64,000 nt of DNA from contig CM053260.1 of the NCBI GenBank assembly GCA_028583405.1, positions 20,228,813-20,292,812 of the forward strand. The letters are read 5' to 3'. Shown here piece after piece: positions 32,437-44,249 of the stretch (positions are counted from its first letter, which is position 1; each line of letters opens with the position of its first letter). Origin of the DNA: Pogonophryne albipinna (Eukaryota; Chordata; Actinopteri; Perciformes; Artedidraconidae). The translations under genes were made by a program, and so were the position numbers. The notes beneath the pieces are model-generated. The model made no database searches and was not told where the DNA came from. It worked only from the letters and a program-made list of their open reading frames with translations.

Positions 32437-33190
32437 GTTGCCATGGCAACAGCATTTGAAGAAATCTCAAAACTGTCCCGTAGATGTCTTCACGGCTGGA
32501 CTGTTAGCACACATGTGAAGTTTTAAATGTTTTAAATGTTCATAGGAGTTATAGCAATATCGTGTTTTATTGCAAGGGATGCGTTGCCATGGCAACAGCT
32601 TTTGAGGAAAACTCACTAATGGCACATAGACATGTTGAGGGCTGGACCATTAACTGTCATCTGAAGTCTGCTGGTGTTTTGACCATTTTCATATCAGTTA
32701 CGACAACCTCGTGTTTTTTGGTGAGGGATGCGTTTCCATGGAAACAGCCTATGGTGAGATCTCAGATTTGGCGTAGAGCTGTTGAGGCATGGGCCGGTGA
32801 TATACAAGCGAAGTTTGGGGGACGATCGGACCGTGTCCATTGGAGTTACACCGACATCGTGTTTTATTGCGAGGGATGTGTTTCCATGGAAACGGCATAT
32901 GATGACACCCCATAATTGACGTAGAGCTGTTGAGGGCAGAACCATTAACCATTATCTGAAGTCTGCTGCTGTTTTATGGCGAGGGATGCGTTGCCATAGT
33001 AACACCACATTACGTAACATCAGATTTGATGTAGAGCTGTGTTAACCATTATCTGAAGTCTGCTGCTCTGAGCATGTCAGTTGGAGTTATGACATCATCG
33101 TGTTCCATGACACAGGTGTTTATATTTGAGCTAACGACAATACCATAACACCTGTGCTTGAGCCCAGAGATCAAAGGTTTCCATGATGAT
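32437..33190. repeat. Diverged ~147-bp tandem repeat with palindromic X-box-like sites
   Basis: Fourteen-base near-palindromes recur at regular spacing: GTTGCCATGGCAAC at 32437 and 32583, GTTTCCATGGAAAC at 32732 and 32880, GTTGCCATAGTAAC at 32990, and a decayed GTTTCCATGATGAT at 33177. Intervals are 146, 149, 148, 110 and 187 bp. Each is preceded by a shared ATCGTGTTTTATTGCGAGGG-like stretch and followed by TTGAGG..ACCATTAAC and CATCTGAAGTCTGCTG. The palindromes match the RFX-factor X-box consensus. Binding is inference. Confidence 0.85.
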
Positions 33191-33997
33191 GTGCAGTAAT
33201 CAGTGAGAGGAGAGCGTTTGCACTGTTCTGAATGAGAGATAAACCTCTTACATGTGAACGTTTTGTTGAAGAACCGTAACAGATATCGGTGAAATTTCAA
33301 CATGTGAAGCATCTCAAGAACTCTGAGCATCTGAAGTGTGCTTTTTGCGTACTTTCGGGTTCATAATGTTGCCTTTTTGGCAGATTAACTAAAGGTGTGC
33401 GGCTGCTGTGGTGGGGAAAGATGAGGCTGAACACAATGGGGTTTAATGGAGACATGTTGAAAGATTTTGTCACTTCATCCCCTCAAGAGGCATTTTGTTT
33501 CATTATTTTTTGCTTAATTTTGGGATTTGGGAATTATGGCAGGTTTAAAAAAATATATATGAAGGCGAATTTCAAGCTGTCCTCCACTCTAGCTTTGAGA
33601 TCACACACTCTAGCCTTAACGAGCTGCGCAATACTTAACTAGAAAGTCTAACACTAGTGATGACTGGCTTCTTTTTCGTGTCCTCAGAAATAAATGTTCA
33701 GCCCTTATTAAAAAAGCTAAAGTTGATTACTCTCTGAGCTTAATCACCGATTGTTTTAATGACCATTCTAAGTTCTGGAAAACAATTAAATCACTTCAGA
33801 ACAAGAAGGTTTCTAGTTTCCCACAAAAACTGAAGGTCAGTGATTCTTTTATTTCAGATTCAGATTCAATTGATCCTAAAAAGTCTGCGGGGCCTGACGG
33901 CCTCGACCCGTTCTTTTTAAAAATTGCAGCTCAGATTATAGCACAACCAGTAACTGATATTTTTAATCTCTCCCTGTCCACTCACACACTGCCAGCT

Positions 33998-34559
33998 GTG
34001 TGGAAGCAAGCTCTGGTATCGCCCCTCTTGAAAACTGGTGATCCCACGGAGTTGAATAACTATCGTCCTATCTCAAATCTGTCTGTGTTATCAAAGATTC
34101 TTGAGTCCCTAGTTTCTACTCAGCTAAAACTTTTTTTAAATTCACACAACATCCTTAACCCTATGCAATCTGGATTCAGATCAAAGCACAGTACTGTGAC
34201 TGCCAGTCTGAAAGTCTTAGACGATATTAAGGCTGCTTTGGATAAAAAATCAGTTTGTGTTGCATTGTTTATTGACTTAGCCAAAGCATTTGACACTGTA
34301 GATCACCACATTATGCCTAATGTTATGTTGGTGTCTCGTTTCGGTCATAACGCCATTTGCTGGTTTCAGAGTAATCTAACCGACCGTACTCAATGCGTCA
34401 GGTTGGGTAGTACTGTCTCTGACCCTGTCACCTTGGAGAAGGGAGTTCCACAGGGCTCTATTTTGGGGCCCATGCTCTTTTTATTATATGTAAATAATAT
34501 TTGTAATCAGATGCAATTTTCTACCTATCAAATGTATGCTGATGACACTATTGTATACT
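33998..34559 (+). pseudogene. LINE reverse transcriptase, N-terminal part
   Basis: RT motifs in order: NNYRPISNLSVLSKILE, SGFRSKHSTVTA, ALFIDLAKAFDTVDHH (catalytic Asp), KGVPQGSILGPMLF and YADDTIVY. The reading frame is then broken by the solo LTR at 34560. The PGD-like region upstream (GPDGLDPFF, near 33890) is present in the preceding sequence, which has lost the frame. This family differs from the L2 copy at 22 kb and is probably a Jockey/I-group LINE. Confidence 0.85.
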
Positions 34560-35025
34560 TGTTCTGCCCTCCAGGCAGCTTATCTTGTGTTTTGTGTTGT
34601 TTAGCACCCCCTATGTTGAAACGTGGTACTGCACCGTAGACCAGTATTTAAAAGTATATCAGGCCACATGTTCAGTTATATGTGAGAGCCCAGCAGAGAC
34701 ACATGGTGTTCTCTATCCAGTGCAATCCTTTGATTTGGCTCATCGTACGCATTGCTTGTGAGTAATTATTTGTTTAAAACTATATCTTCTAGTTTTAAAG
34801 CTTATTTGAGTTGTTTGGATGTTTTAGCATGTCATCCGTTCTGTGTAACTAATTCAATGTATATGTCTGTTTTATTTTTGTTTTACTCCTTTGCTGTAAC
34901 GGCATGTCCATTGAGTCCATAGTAAAGCTGGAGCTTAACGCTATATCCTGACTCTCGTGTCCATTATTTGGGAGTTTGGCTGGCTGCCTACTTTTGATTA
35001 GAAACATCATCAGGAGGACAGTACA
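34560..35025. mobile_element. Solo LTR with 5-bp TSD (ATACT) inside LINE RT
   Basis: The block begins TGTTCTG and ends CAGTACA. It is flanked by ATACT on both sides (34555-34559 and 35026-35030). Removing the block and one ATACT joins the LINE reading frame as TIVY-SCAPSLD. TG...CA termini plus a 5-bp duplication mark an LTR left after LTR-LTR recombination. No internal retroelement genes are present. Confidence 0.88.
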
Positions 35026-35030
35026 ATACT

Positions 35031-35740
35031 CATGTGCTCCTTCTCTGGATATGGCCGTTTCCAATTTAAAATCTGATGTTATCACGCTGCAGCATGCGCT
35101 TCTTGATTCTAAACTGCTATTGAACAGTAAGAAAACCAAAGCAATGCTTTTTGCTCCCAAGTCAGTGTCCTCTTGCCTCTCCATTGACACCCTTGATGGC
35201 TTCTCTGTTGAGTTTGTCGATACCTACACATATCTGGGCTTTTGGTTGGACAGTAATCTGAACTTTAAACATCACATTGAAGTTCTAACAAAGAAATTGA
35301 AATTCACTCTTGGCTTCCTTTTCAGACTTAAATGTTGTTTTTCAATTTCATCCCGTAAAAGGTTGGTCTCTGGCTTATTCCTGTCCCAGCTGGACTACGG
35401 TGATACCATTTATAGATTTGCCTGTCCCACTGTTTTGGCCAAACTTGACCCACTCTACCATGCTGCACAGCGTTATATATCAAATGCACCCTATAGGACT
35501 CATCATTGCAAACTGTATAGCCTAACTGAATGGTCCTCACTGACTATGCGTAGGATGCAGCATTGGTTTTTATTAATGTATAAAGCCATTTTAGGTAAGC
35601 TTCCACTGTACATATGTGCCAGATTTGCCCCAGTTTGTGACTCTTACAACCTCAGATCCAGTGCCTGGATACGGTTCCAGGTTCCTGAGGCTGGAAAAAG
35701 GAGTATTTTTTTATTTGGAATGACCTTCAATCAAACCTAA
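35031..35740 (+). pseudogene. LINE post-RT C-terminal region
   Basis: The frame resumes after the solo LTR: SLDMAVSNLKSDV, LLNSKKTKAMLF, YLGFWLDSNLNFKHHI, LSQLDYGDTIY and TEWSSLTMRR. It ends near FGMTFNQT, where the frame is lost. These are the standard thumb/connection-region motifs downstream of a LINE RT. Confidence 0.8.
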
Positions 35741-36030
35741 AACTGAGGGCACTTGTCCCTATAGCATGTTTTAAATTGATGTTGTCTGAAGTCCTTACAA
35801 CCAGCTGCTCTTGCAGTAATAAGTAGTGTACCTTTCTTACTGTCCTAATGTGCACAATGTAGTGACTGCTTTTTTGTTTTCTTAGTTATGTTCTCTGTAT
35901 TTTATATGTTTGTGTTATGTGTTATGTGTAGCGTTGCTGCCTTCTTGGCCAGGTCAGCATTGAAAATGAGATTGTATCTCAATGCTTTTATCTGGTTAAA
36001 TAAAGGTTAAATAAAAAATAAAAAAATACA

Positions 36031-38819
36031 CACTAATGTTAAAATCTGAAGAAGGCCTCTTTAACAAGGTCTGAACAATGTTTAATATTTCTAAAAGTAT
36101 GAATCTGATTTAAAAGTTGTTTAATATGAATAATGTCAGAAAGATGTGTAACATGTTAAAGTTGGAATGAAGTTTCTGAGTGAAAGTATGAAGGAACAGT
36201 TAGCAGTTGAAGTCGCATGAAGATTATGCAAGTCTGAAGAGTTTCTCCATTGACTTCAATGTTAAACATTTGATGAATTATGGGATATATCTCTGGAATT
36301 ATGAAAGTTATGAATGAGAAAAGTAATAGCAATCGATTCCCGACCGAGCTGAACGTTTTGATGTTTGAACGGAGTTTCTGCGATGTGGAATGTGGGAGGA
36401 GAAGAGCAGCAAAATAACCCGTCAGAATAATAATAAAGAATTGTGAGCGTGGTAGTTGCTGTATTAGCATTCCCACTAAATAATAGAAAGCACATTCAGT
36501 GCCTACATAGCATTTTAAGCAAACCCCATCATGTTAGTCAGAAAATGCCATTTGATTGATTACATCAATATGGGTGTGTTTTGGTGACTACCTGGAATTG
36601 ACTGTGCCTGAACCAGCGTAATTTAATGTAATTTATTAAAATGATTTCCCATTATTTTTGTTACAAAAAGGTTAAAGTGCACACCTTTCATTGAATCTGT
36701 GTAAAGGATGCTATCCAACTCTGTCACTCATCACTATGCGCCATCACAGAAAACAACATTAAACCGGATATCGGACATAAACAGGCTGTAATGCAACAAA
36801 AAATGTCCTTCACAGGACTTTGCAATAATTGGTGTATGTGGTAATTGATCTAAATGAATGCCTAAATTCAATAACCACCTCCCTGGATTGTAATATCATT
36901 AAACTGTGCATACCAGGACAAGCAGATATTTTATCTTTTCCCAATCTTATTTCACACCTTTTGTCTAATCTTATTTGCTCGCAGCAATTTTACATCTCCA
37001 ATACAAGGACAAAATATGTATTTTTCAGGTATGATGTAACCGTTCCACTTCTTGTAAACCTTAAATGTGTTTGATTACTGTATTTGCATCTTCCCTGTCA
37101 CACACAAGCATGCTTTTTCAGTCTAACAATGCATGCTGATGGAATAACAGTCTGTGGGTGTGGAAAATATAAATGGAGGGAACGAAGAGTCCGTCCTCCT
37201 TTTTATTGATTTATTGTATTTTTCAGCAATGTAAACACCTGTAGACAGAGAAAGGTCACTGACAAAATGTATCATGTAAATTGTCATTGTATAATATTCG
37301 TTGTTGGAAGCTGCCCTTTTAGAGTTCGAGAAATCAAGTTTTGGTCGTGAATATACAGAACAAACGTCCAGCCCCAGTTTTCTCTCTTATTATCCTCCAT
37401 GCTTTCTCCTTTTGTTCTCCCCATCTCTGTCATTAACAGTGACGTCATTAAACACGTAGTAACAATGGATTTCATGTTGGATCTGAGAGGCTTTGCATTT
37501 TCACCACAATTCGAGCCCCCTGGAGAGAAATTGTATCTATTCTACATCTATTCTTTCCAATGGCCATTTAGAAATGTATGCTGCCTTTGAATTTCGCAAC
37601 ACATTTGAATGCATCATTGAGCATCAACCAAGCACTTGTTTATCATTGCTTTTTTCACAAAGCTGAAAATGTCTATTGTTTCCTTTCCTGTTCCTATTGT
37701 TTTCCCCTGAAACAGCTATGATAGCATCTTTGTGGAACACACGATGGAAAAACAAAAAACAGGCACAATGTACGAGTACTTAATGCAAAATGCTTCCCAC
37801 TGACCTCCTGCCTTCCTCTTAGTACCCTACTGGGCCGTCACCCTTTCACTCCGGCACACTTGTCACTATATGGCGGGCTAACGCACAAGAACTGCGGAGT
37901 GTGTGCCTTATTAAATCACATACGTCATACTCTGAAGCCCTTTAGCAAGTATAAACACAAACAAATTATCACGGAAAAATTACCTTATGGTCGCAAGGAA
38001 ATTAAAAAAAATACTCCGTGACAAAGCGAAACAAATTCTTTATGTTTATTGTGATGGATTTTGAAGCATGACTCATTGTGCCTGTGGAAGTTATTCCATG
38101 CCGTACTAATGAGATTATCTGCAAATTACATTGTGTGTAAGCAGAAACACAAGCCATTATCTTCAGCTATGCTCAGACGGCAGAGCCTCTAACAGGATTG
38201 GAACAATCTTAGAAACCCTTAATATTCTTTTCCTGCAAGGTTATGTGTCACCAGTGTGTAAAGAAATATTAAAAATATCATTGTCTTACTTCTGTAGTGA
38301 TCTGTGGGATGATGGTGTATTATCATCACTTATTCTATTTTCATTCAGTAGTTCAGTGTCATTTATAAGAGAGCTGCATGAGTTAAAAATAATAACTATT
38401 ATATATACGATTATTTAAACTGATACTGCTATTGTGAAACGATTTGCGATATTAGAGGCAATAACAATTTTTCTAACATTATTTACATAATCATCTACAG
38501 CACCGTAACGGGTAAGGATTACAATACAAGGTGATGTGTTCACATATTTCGCATTTAACAATTATAGCACTGCGATTTCGAAATAGTTCTATATTGCAAT
38601 TTCGATAGAATTTCGATTAATTGTGCATTCATTTTATTTGTGCTCGAAATATGAAACACCTGGGTAGGTACACGTGCAAAAAAAGCTAATCAATGACATG
38701 AATTGGTACAGAGCACTGGATGGGAGAATAGAGGACTTGAATAATAGCACTCTGCTCTTAATGGAAATAACACACATTCCTAGGCACTTCACTTCTGTCC
38801 CCACTCTTAATCATTCAGG

Positions 38820-38820
<1 letters not shown>
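36031..38820 (+). other. Intronic stretch, no gene seen
   Basis: The segment 36040-36480 is A-rich with repeated aagt/gaag/atgaa motifs and may be transposon-derived, but no ends are visible. The rest is AT-rich intron. No exon or RNA gene is supported. Confidence 0.5.

Positions 38821-38821
<1 letters not shown>

Positions 38822-38909
<88 letters not shown>
38822..38909. repeat. (CA)n microsatellite, ~88 bp
   Basis: About 44 uninterrupted CA units. The flanks hold degenerate CA/TG-rich tracts up to 39050. The His-Thr-rich open frame across it is an artefact of the repeat. Confidence 0.98.
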
Positions 38910-38910
<1 letters not shown>

Positions 38911-40050
38911 TCAGCCTCTTATAGAGTCCTTAACGAGCTGCAGCTTTGCGGGAGGTTGGTGTATGTGTGTGTGCTTCTGTCTGTGTGTGGCTGCACATAC
39001 ATGCCCAATGTCTTCAAGGACCACACACGCACAAGCACACACTCACACACACGGAGGGAATTTCAATGCATTTGGAGGCAAATACTAAAGCAGACACATA
39101 ACCTGCTGCCAATGTAAACTTAGACCTGTGGAAAAGTCTTGATCCTGTTTTCTTAGGAACAGGGAAGAAAGCACCTCTCCTACACCACACATAAATCACA
39201 TTGTAAAAACATCTCAAGTTATTTTCTTCCTCCCTGTCACCTCCCGAAGCCCCTCGGTGCAGGTCTGCATACTGATAACCTTTATCCACAACCTGGTAAA
39301 ATGCCACTGGTTAGGCTAGTTTGAGGGCAAACTCATGAATACTATAATGTTCTGAAGCCACAATGGAAAAGGGGGAGGAACATTTTTTTCCGGGCTCGCT
39401 ATCTTTTCCCCCAATGAATCCATGACCAAAGAAGAAAGACATCTTGGAAGAGCCTGTAGAATTATTGATGAGACACATGCAGTATTGTGTGTGTGAGTAA
39501 ATCTCTACTTGTACTATACACAATTTATTATGTATAGGGGATTCTCCACCTTCAGCAGTGGTTTGACAGTTTCAGCAAATACATGTGATGTTCTCCATTC
39601 AGCAAGTCTTTGTTCTAAAATAAGTTGTTATTTTGTTGTCCTTGACTGTCATTTCCAAGATTGTTTTCATACAGTGCAAGACAAAGCTGAGAAAATGCAC
39701 AAAATAGATTGTAACATGTTGATCAGAAATCAGAAAGAGACAACTTCTTTAAATCAACTTGTTAGCATTCTAGCCTTTTAGAATGTTCTCTTGCGGTCTC
39801 TTAGTAGTGAATTGTCCATTCACTACTATTTGATCAGAAACCAATGTCGAAACGTTGACCTCATGATGGCATGAGATGACGAATTGATCAGCACAGTTAT
39901 TAAGATTCATCCTCTGGGCATCATTAACATCTGTACTAAATGTCAAGGCAATCCATCAAAGTTTTCAAGATAAAAATCGAAATGTTGTGAAGATAAAAAA
40001 CGAAAAGGCCAATCTTATGGTGGCACTACAGGTTACAGTCACCTTAATTA

Positions 40051-40872
40051 CACTGAACAAAAATATAAACGCAACACTTTTGTTTTTGCTCCCATTTTTC
40101 ATGAGATGAACTCAAAGATCTAAAACATTTTCTATATACACAAAATAACCATTTCTCTCAAATATTGTTCACAAATCTGAAAAAATCTGTGATAGTGAGC
40201 ACTTCTCCTTTGCCGAGATAATCCATCCCACCTCACAGGTGTGGCATATCAAGATGCTGATTAGACAGCATGATTATTGCACAGGTGTGCCTTAGGCTGG
40301 CCACAATAAAAGGCCACTCTGAAACGTGCAGTTTTGCTTTATTGGGGGGGTCTGGGGGGGTCCGAAAACCAGTCAGTATCTGGTGTGAGGGTTAGGGTTA
40401 GGGGTAGGGTTAGGGTAATGTTGTGAATCGAGTGGCCTGTGTTCGTCGTCCATAACATACGCCTGCCCATACCATAACCCCACCACCACCATGGGCCACT
40501 CGATTCACAACATTACCCTAACCCTAACCCTACCCATACCCCAGATACTGACTGGTTTTCGGACCCCCCCAGACCCCCCAATAAAGCAAAAATGCACATT
40601 TCAGAGTGGCCTTTTATTGTGGCCAGCCTAAGGCACACCTGTGCAATAATCATGCTGTCTAATCAGCATCTTGATATGCCACACCTGTGAGGTGGGATGG
40701 ATTATCTCGGCAAAGGAGAAGTGCTCACTATCACAGATTTTTTCAGATTTGTGAACAATATTTGAGAGAAATGGTTATTTTGTGTATATAGAAAATGTTT
40801 TAGATCTTTGAGTTCATCTCATGAAAAATGGGAGCAAAAACAAAAGTGTTGCATTTATATTTTTGTTCAGTG
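40051..40872. mobile_element. Foldback Tc1/mariner-like element with telomere-like repeats
   Basis: The element starts CACTGAACAAAAATATAAAC and ends with its complement. It is flanked by TA (40049-40050, 40873-40874). Arms of about 400 bp are nearly perfect inverted copies across the whole 822 bp, leaving a loop of only a few tens of bases (about 40440-40490). Near the loop the arms carry GGGTTAGGGTTAGGGG-type repeats. No transposase is present. This TIR is one I associate with a widespread fish family. Confidence 0.9.
40388..40540. repeat. Inverted pair of telomere-like (TTAGGG)n blocks
   Basis: Block 40389-40418 reads gggttagggttaggggtagg followed by gttagggt. Block 40513-40540 is the approximate complement (accctaaccctaaccctacc). 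They form the inner stem of the foldback element, on either side of the short loop. Confidence 0.9.
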
Positions 40873-41076
40873 TAGTAAGATTCATCCTCTGGGGAATATA
40901 AATGTCTGTACTCAATTTGATCAGAAACCAGATATTGAGACGTTTCAGTGCTGTTACATAAACTGACATTGGCATCCCTAGTGTGATTCTGCTTGCAATA
41001 TGTTCATGATCACACAGTCATTGTAAAGAAAAACATATAAATGATTTTAAAACTGTTAAATTAAATCTCTTCCCAG

Positions 41077-41178
41077 GGTTTAGTGATAGAGCGAATCGGG
41101 AGGAAGCCCCTGCTCATCTTTGGTTTTGTTTCCATGGCTGTATTCTTCAGCCTACTAACAGTGTTCCTTCATTTCCAG
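41077..41178 (+). CDS. slc2a9: slc2a9-like exon: TM8-TM9 loop and TM9
   Basis: This 102-nt exon (34 codons, phase 0 both ends) lies between ctcttcccag and gtaagc. It begins GLVIERIGRKPLLIFGF. IERIGRKPLL is the conserved GRR/K-type loop motif between TM8 and TM9 in GLUT and other MFS sugar porters. FGFVSMAVFFSLLTVFL forms TM9. It joins the 26085-26195 exon in frame across a 14.9-kb transposon-filled intron. Confidence 0.93.
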
Positions 41179-41457
41179 GTAAGCCACTCTTCCTCTTCTT
41201 CACTGACCTCATTTATAACATACTCTAAATTACAAGGTGTCTCTGTACTGCGGTTGTCTTCACACACTAATGTATTGATGACATTTTCCTGGATTTATTG
41301 GATGATGTTGGCTGTTGAACAAAAACAAAATACACATAGGACGTGGCGATCAATTCATAAATTCCCTTAAAGACTCAAACACTTACTCAGAGCTGACTTT
41401 AGATATTTTTTACCAATTTGTTCATTAAAATATCATCTTTTTGCACTCTTATTCCAG

Positions 41458-41533
41458 GACAGTATGTCATGGATGCCCTCCCTCAGTTACGTCTGCATAC
41501 TGGCTGTGATTGTGTCCTTTTGCTCTGGGCCAG
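41458..41533 (+). CDS. slc2a9: slc2a9-like exon: TM10 region
   Basis: This 76-nt exon (25 codons plus one base, leaving in phase 1) lies between ttattccag and gtaagt. It encodes DSMSWMPSLSYVCILAVIVS then FCSGP, the lead-in and first part of TM10, where class I GLUTs carry the GPGPIPW motif. The split codon after SGP should be completed by the next exon, which I could not find up to base 64000. Either the next intron exceeds 22 kb or the gene is broken. Confidence 0.92.
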
Positions 41534-43415
41534 GTAAGTCTACTCATCCACATCACTGGCTCTGCTTTTTTCCACTTCTCTTTCTTGCTGTTTCATTTTC
41601 TGCCCTACAATTCCACTTTGGTGCTCCACTTCCCTTGGAACTGCACTTAAAAGAGATTGAGTAAATACCCTGCAGACTTATATCAGACTGCGTTTTCATA
41701 TTAATCTTTTATTCGTCGTTGTGGAATAATATATGAGAGTGACCCATCTGTGGTCCTCACTTTTGAAACTGGCCGAGGGAGAAAGAGCTCTATTTGAAGA
41801 CCTTTTTAGACTTATTGATCATTTTCTTCCTACCTGGAGTGCTATCTATCAATCTAGATTGTTTTAGCATGGGTTGCAGAGTGCTATAAGAATGTGCTGT
41901 AGAAATGTCTGCCTTCTCTCAAATATAATGGAAGTACTTGGCACTCGGCTTGTGCTGCTCAAAGCGCCCAAACTACACCCGCTAACTATATCTAGTGCCA
42001 TCTTGTCCTAGCATATTTGGAAGAAGGCAGACTTTTCTAGGGCCGATATCTCTGACACAAGTGGAATAATCAGCCAACTAGCGTGTTACTAATGAGAATG
42101 ACAGCCGAAGGTGCCGTCATATGTTAGCATACTAAAGAGTAGCCGTAGAGTATATACAGTTTATATATGGCATGGCACTGCAAATGCACAGGGGACAGTG
42201 TGAGTGTTCACACTGGGTCTCAGTGGGAGGTTGACTTTGAGTTTCAAGGTGAGGCTTCTACTGTCATCACATATATACGTCTCTTCTGAATTATAATGTC
42301 TCCAGGGAGGGTTAATCCAATGAAGTGCTTCAGTGTAGGGTGAGATTAATACAGTGGAGCGGTACAAAGTATGGAAAAAATGCAGACTTTTCACAACTAT
42401 GACAAACGGCATACTAGAGGAAGCACATTTGAAACCCCTCATTGCTAAAAACTAAAAGTAAAGAAGGCATAAATGTCAAAAAATGCAATGAAACAACTGC
42501 AGGCTGTACAGCGCACAACACCACCTTTTAATCATTTAGTGCCTTGCTCAGGTGATCATATGTGGTAATCATTTTGAGAAGAGAGATCTTTTATCATTTA
42601 TTTCCAACGTGCAGCGATGATTTATGGTCTATTGAAACAAATGAAGCCCCTCATTGCTTAGAGATAGTGAATGACTGGGAGGGGGAGAGAAGACAATTCA
42701 TGAGGGATGAACCCAGGTGGTGCTTTGAGCATGTCAGTGGATACATGAGGAGCCACCTTTCCTTTCAAGTCATTTTACCATGCAACGATGGCCCAGTTAT
42801 ATCAAAGTTTGATGAAAGCATAATGGCAGACTATGAAAGCAGTTGGGGCAGTTTTTCTTCTGATGAGCTGAGGTGCATAGCTATACTACATTTATAATAG
42901 TGCTTAGGTATCCAACCAGACACTGAATTTGTGTGTTTTATTCCAAATTACGTGAGAGATAAATCCTGCAAATATTGTGCAAGGTTAGTCACATAAAACA
43001 GATATTTCTGTAAACAACCAATGACATGTTACAAGATGTAGAGAAAGCAATTTAACTTTCAATTACCAGCACATCACACATTCTGTAATTATTCAAAGCA
43101 GAAAACCTGTGAACAATCATTCAGTTTTTGTAACACTCAGTCCATACTGTACTTAAATCTTGCTCTCACTTGATGGAGGCAGCTACAATATGTGATTCAA
43201 GACCATTCAAATAATTTAAATAATAACTATTATTATTCCTCTGTTTTCGTTTCAATCTTTGTTGACTCTGAAGCAACCCATAACAACATTTTGCTCTCTT
43301 TCTTTCTCCCTGCTCTTCATGTGTAATATAAATCATAGCATACTTGACACAGTAGCATGCTTATTGAACAAAGTAAGTTACCTTCTCCAGCATCAATTTG
43401 CTGGTATCTGTGTTT
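41534..43415 (+). other. Downstream intron, no further exon seen
   Basis: I searched for the TM10-TM12 exon that should follow (a G-[IV]-P...E-F...RP pattern) and saw none. A 111-codon frame at 42562-42897 has no recognised domain and no conserved splice context. Confidence 0.5.
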
Positions 43416-44119
43416 AAAGGGGTCTTATTATGCTTTTGGGGTTTTCCCTTTCCTGTAGTGTGATACATTATCAGACACAAGTACTGGCACAAGCAAAACA
43501 TAGGACTCAAGAGCACAACCAGGCAAAAAGGTTTAGTCAAGCATTTAATCAAAAAGGCATGATAATACAGGCAAAGATCCAAAATGAACAGACTGGAAAC
43601 AACGAAAAACAACAAACTAAGCTGGTGGAAAAAGACTAATGCAGCAACAAAAAAACAGCTAGAACTGTAGCTTGCTTCAGGAGAGTCTCTTGGAGCACTT
43701 CATGCAAGACAGACAAGACGAACTGGCACTGACCAAGGAAACAGCACAGACTAAATACACAGGAGAGGAGTAATGATTAGGGACAGCTGAGGCTCATTGA
43801 AGCCAGGCAGGTGATTAACAGGGAAGGAAAACACATCAGGTGAGCGAGTGAGGCGATTAACCAGGGCCAGGGTGTGACATAAATAGGTTTTGGTGCACGC
43901 AAATGGTCTGCAAAGGCTAAAATCCCAAAGTCTCACGTCTCCAATCGGTTGATCACAACAGAGCCAATTAAACAATCAGAGCAGACTCAAACAGAAGGTC
44001 AAAAGAGGTACTAGAATTATGTTTAATGTTTAATTTTTTAATTAAAGAATGTAAACATTTCACAGTAGAGGCACAACATACAAATATGAAACCTGAAAAT
44101 GAGCATAATACGTCCTCTG
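43416..44119. mobile_element. Common fish MITE ('CTATTATGC' type), split by LTR-like block
   Basis: The left end TTAAAGGGGTCTTATTATGC and right end GAGCATAATACGTCCTCTGT are imperfect inverted termini shared with copies at 48287-48574 and 62213-62285. The MITE body is interrupted at about 43466-43877 by sequence absent from the others. Confidence 0.7.
43466..43877 (-). mobile_element. LTR-like block (probable gypsy solo LTR, minus)
   Basis: On minus the block starts TGTCACACCCTGGCCCTGG, a typical fish gypsy LTR start. It contains a promoter-like TGTGTATTTAGTC stretch and a late T-rich CTTTGCCTGTATTATC region, and ends near GTGTCTGATA. I could not define a clean 5-bp TSD, so the boundaries are approximate. 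No internal retroelement genes are attached. Confidence 0.6.
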
Positions 44120-44249
44120 TAAGTGCTGCACAATTATGGTCGTGTTGAATGTTGCACAGCAGCACTACGAGAATAGAAAATTAAGTCACATGTAAGTCTT
44201 GGCTCTGTTGTTAAAACACTCCAGGACTACTCGTACAATTCATACATCT

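Larger units (their letters stand above)
33650..36030 (+). mobile_element. Non-LTR retrotransposon (LINE), 5'-truncated, split by solo LTR
   Basis: The + strand LINE starts in the pre-RT region near 33650, carries RT and post-RT coding, and ends in a 3' UTR with tgagattgtatctcaatgct, then an (AAATAAAGGTT)-type tail near 35990-36030. A 466-bp solo LTR with TSD sits just after the catalytic YADD. Frame disruptions in the 5' part (33650-33998) and after 35740 show decay. Confidence 0.88.

Noticed and set aside
38674..39117. 147-codon frame with a long His-Thr run
   Set aside because: The run is the (CA)n microsatellite read in one frame; the flanks have no domain.
42562..42897. 111-codon + frame
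   Set aside because: No domain, signal or repeat match recognised; treated as chance.
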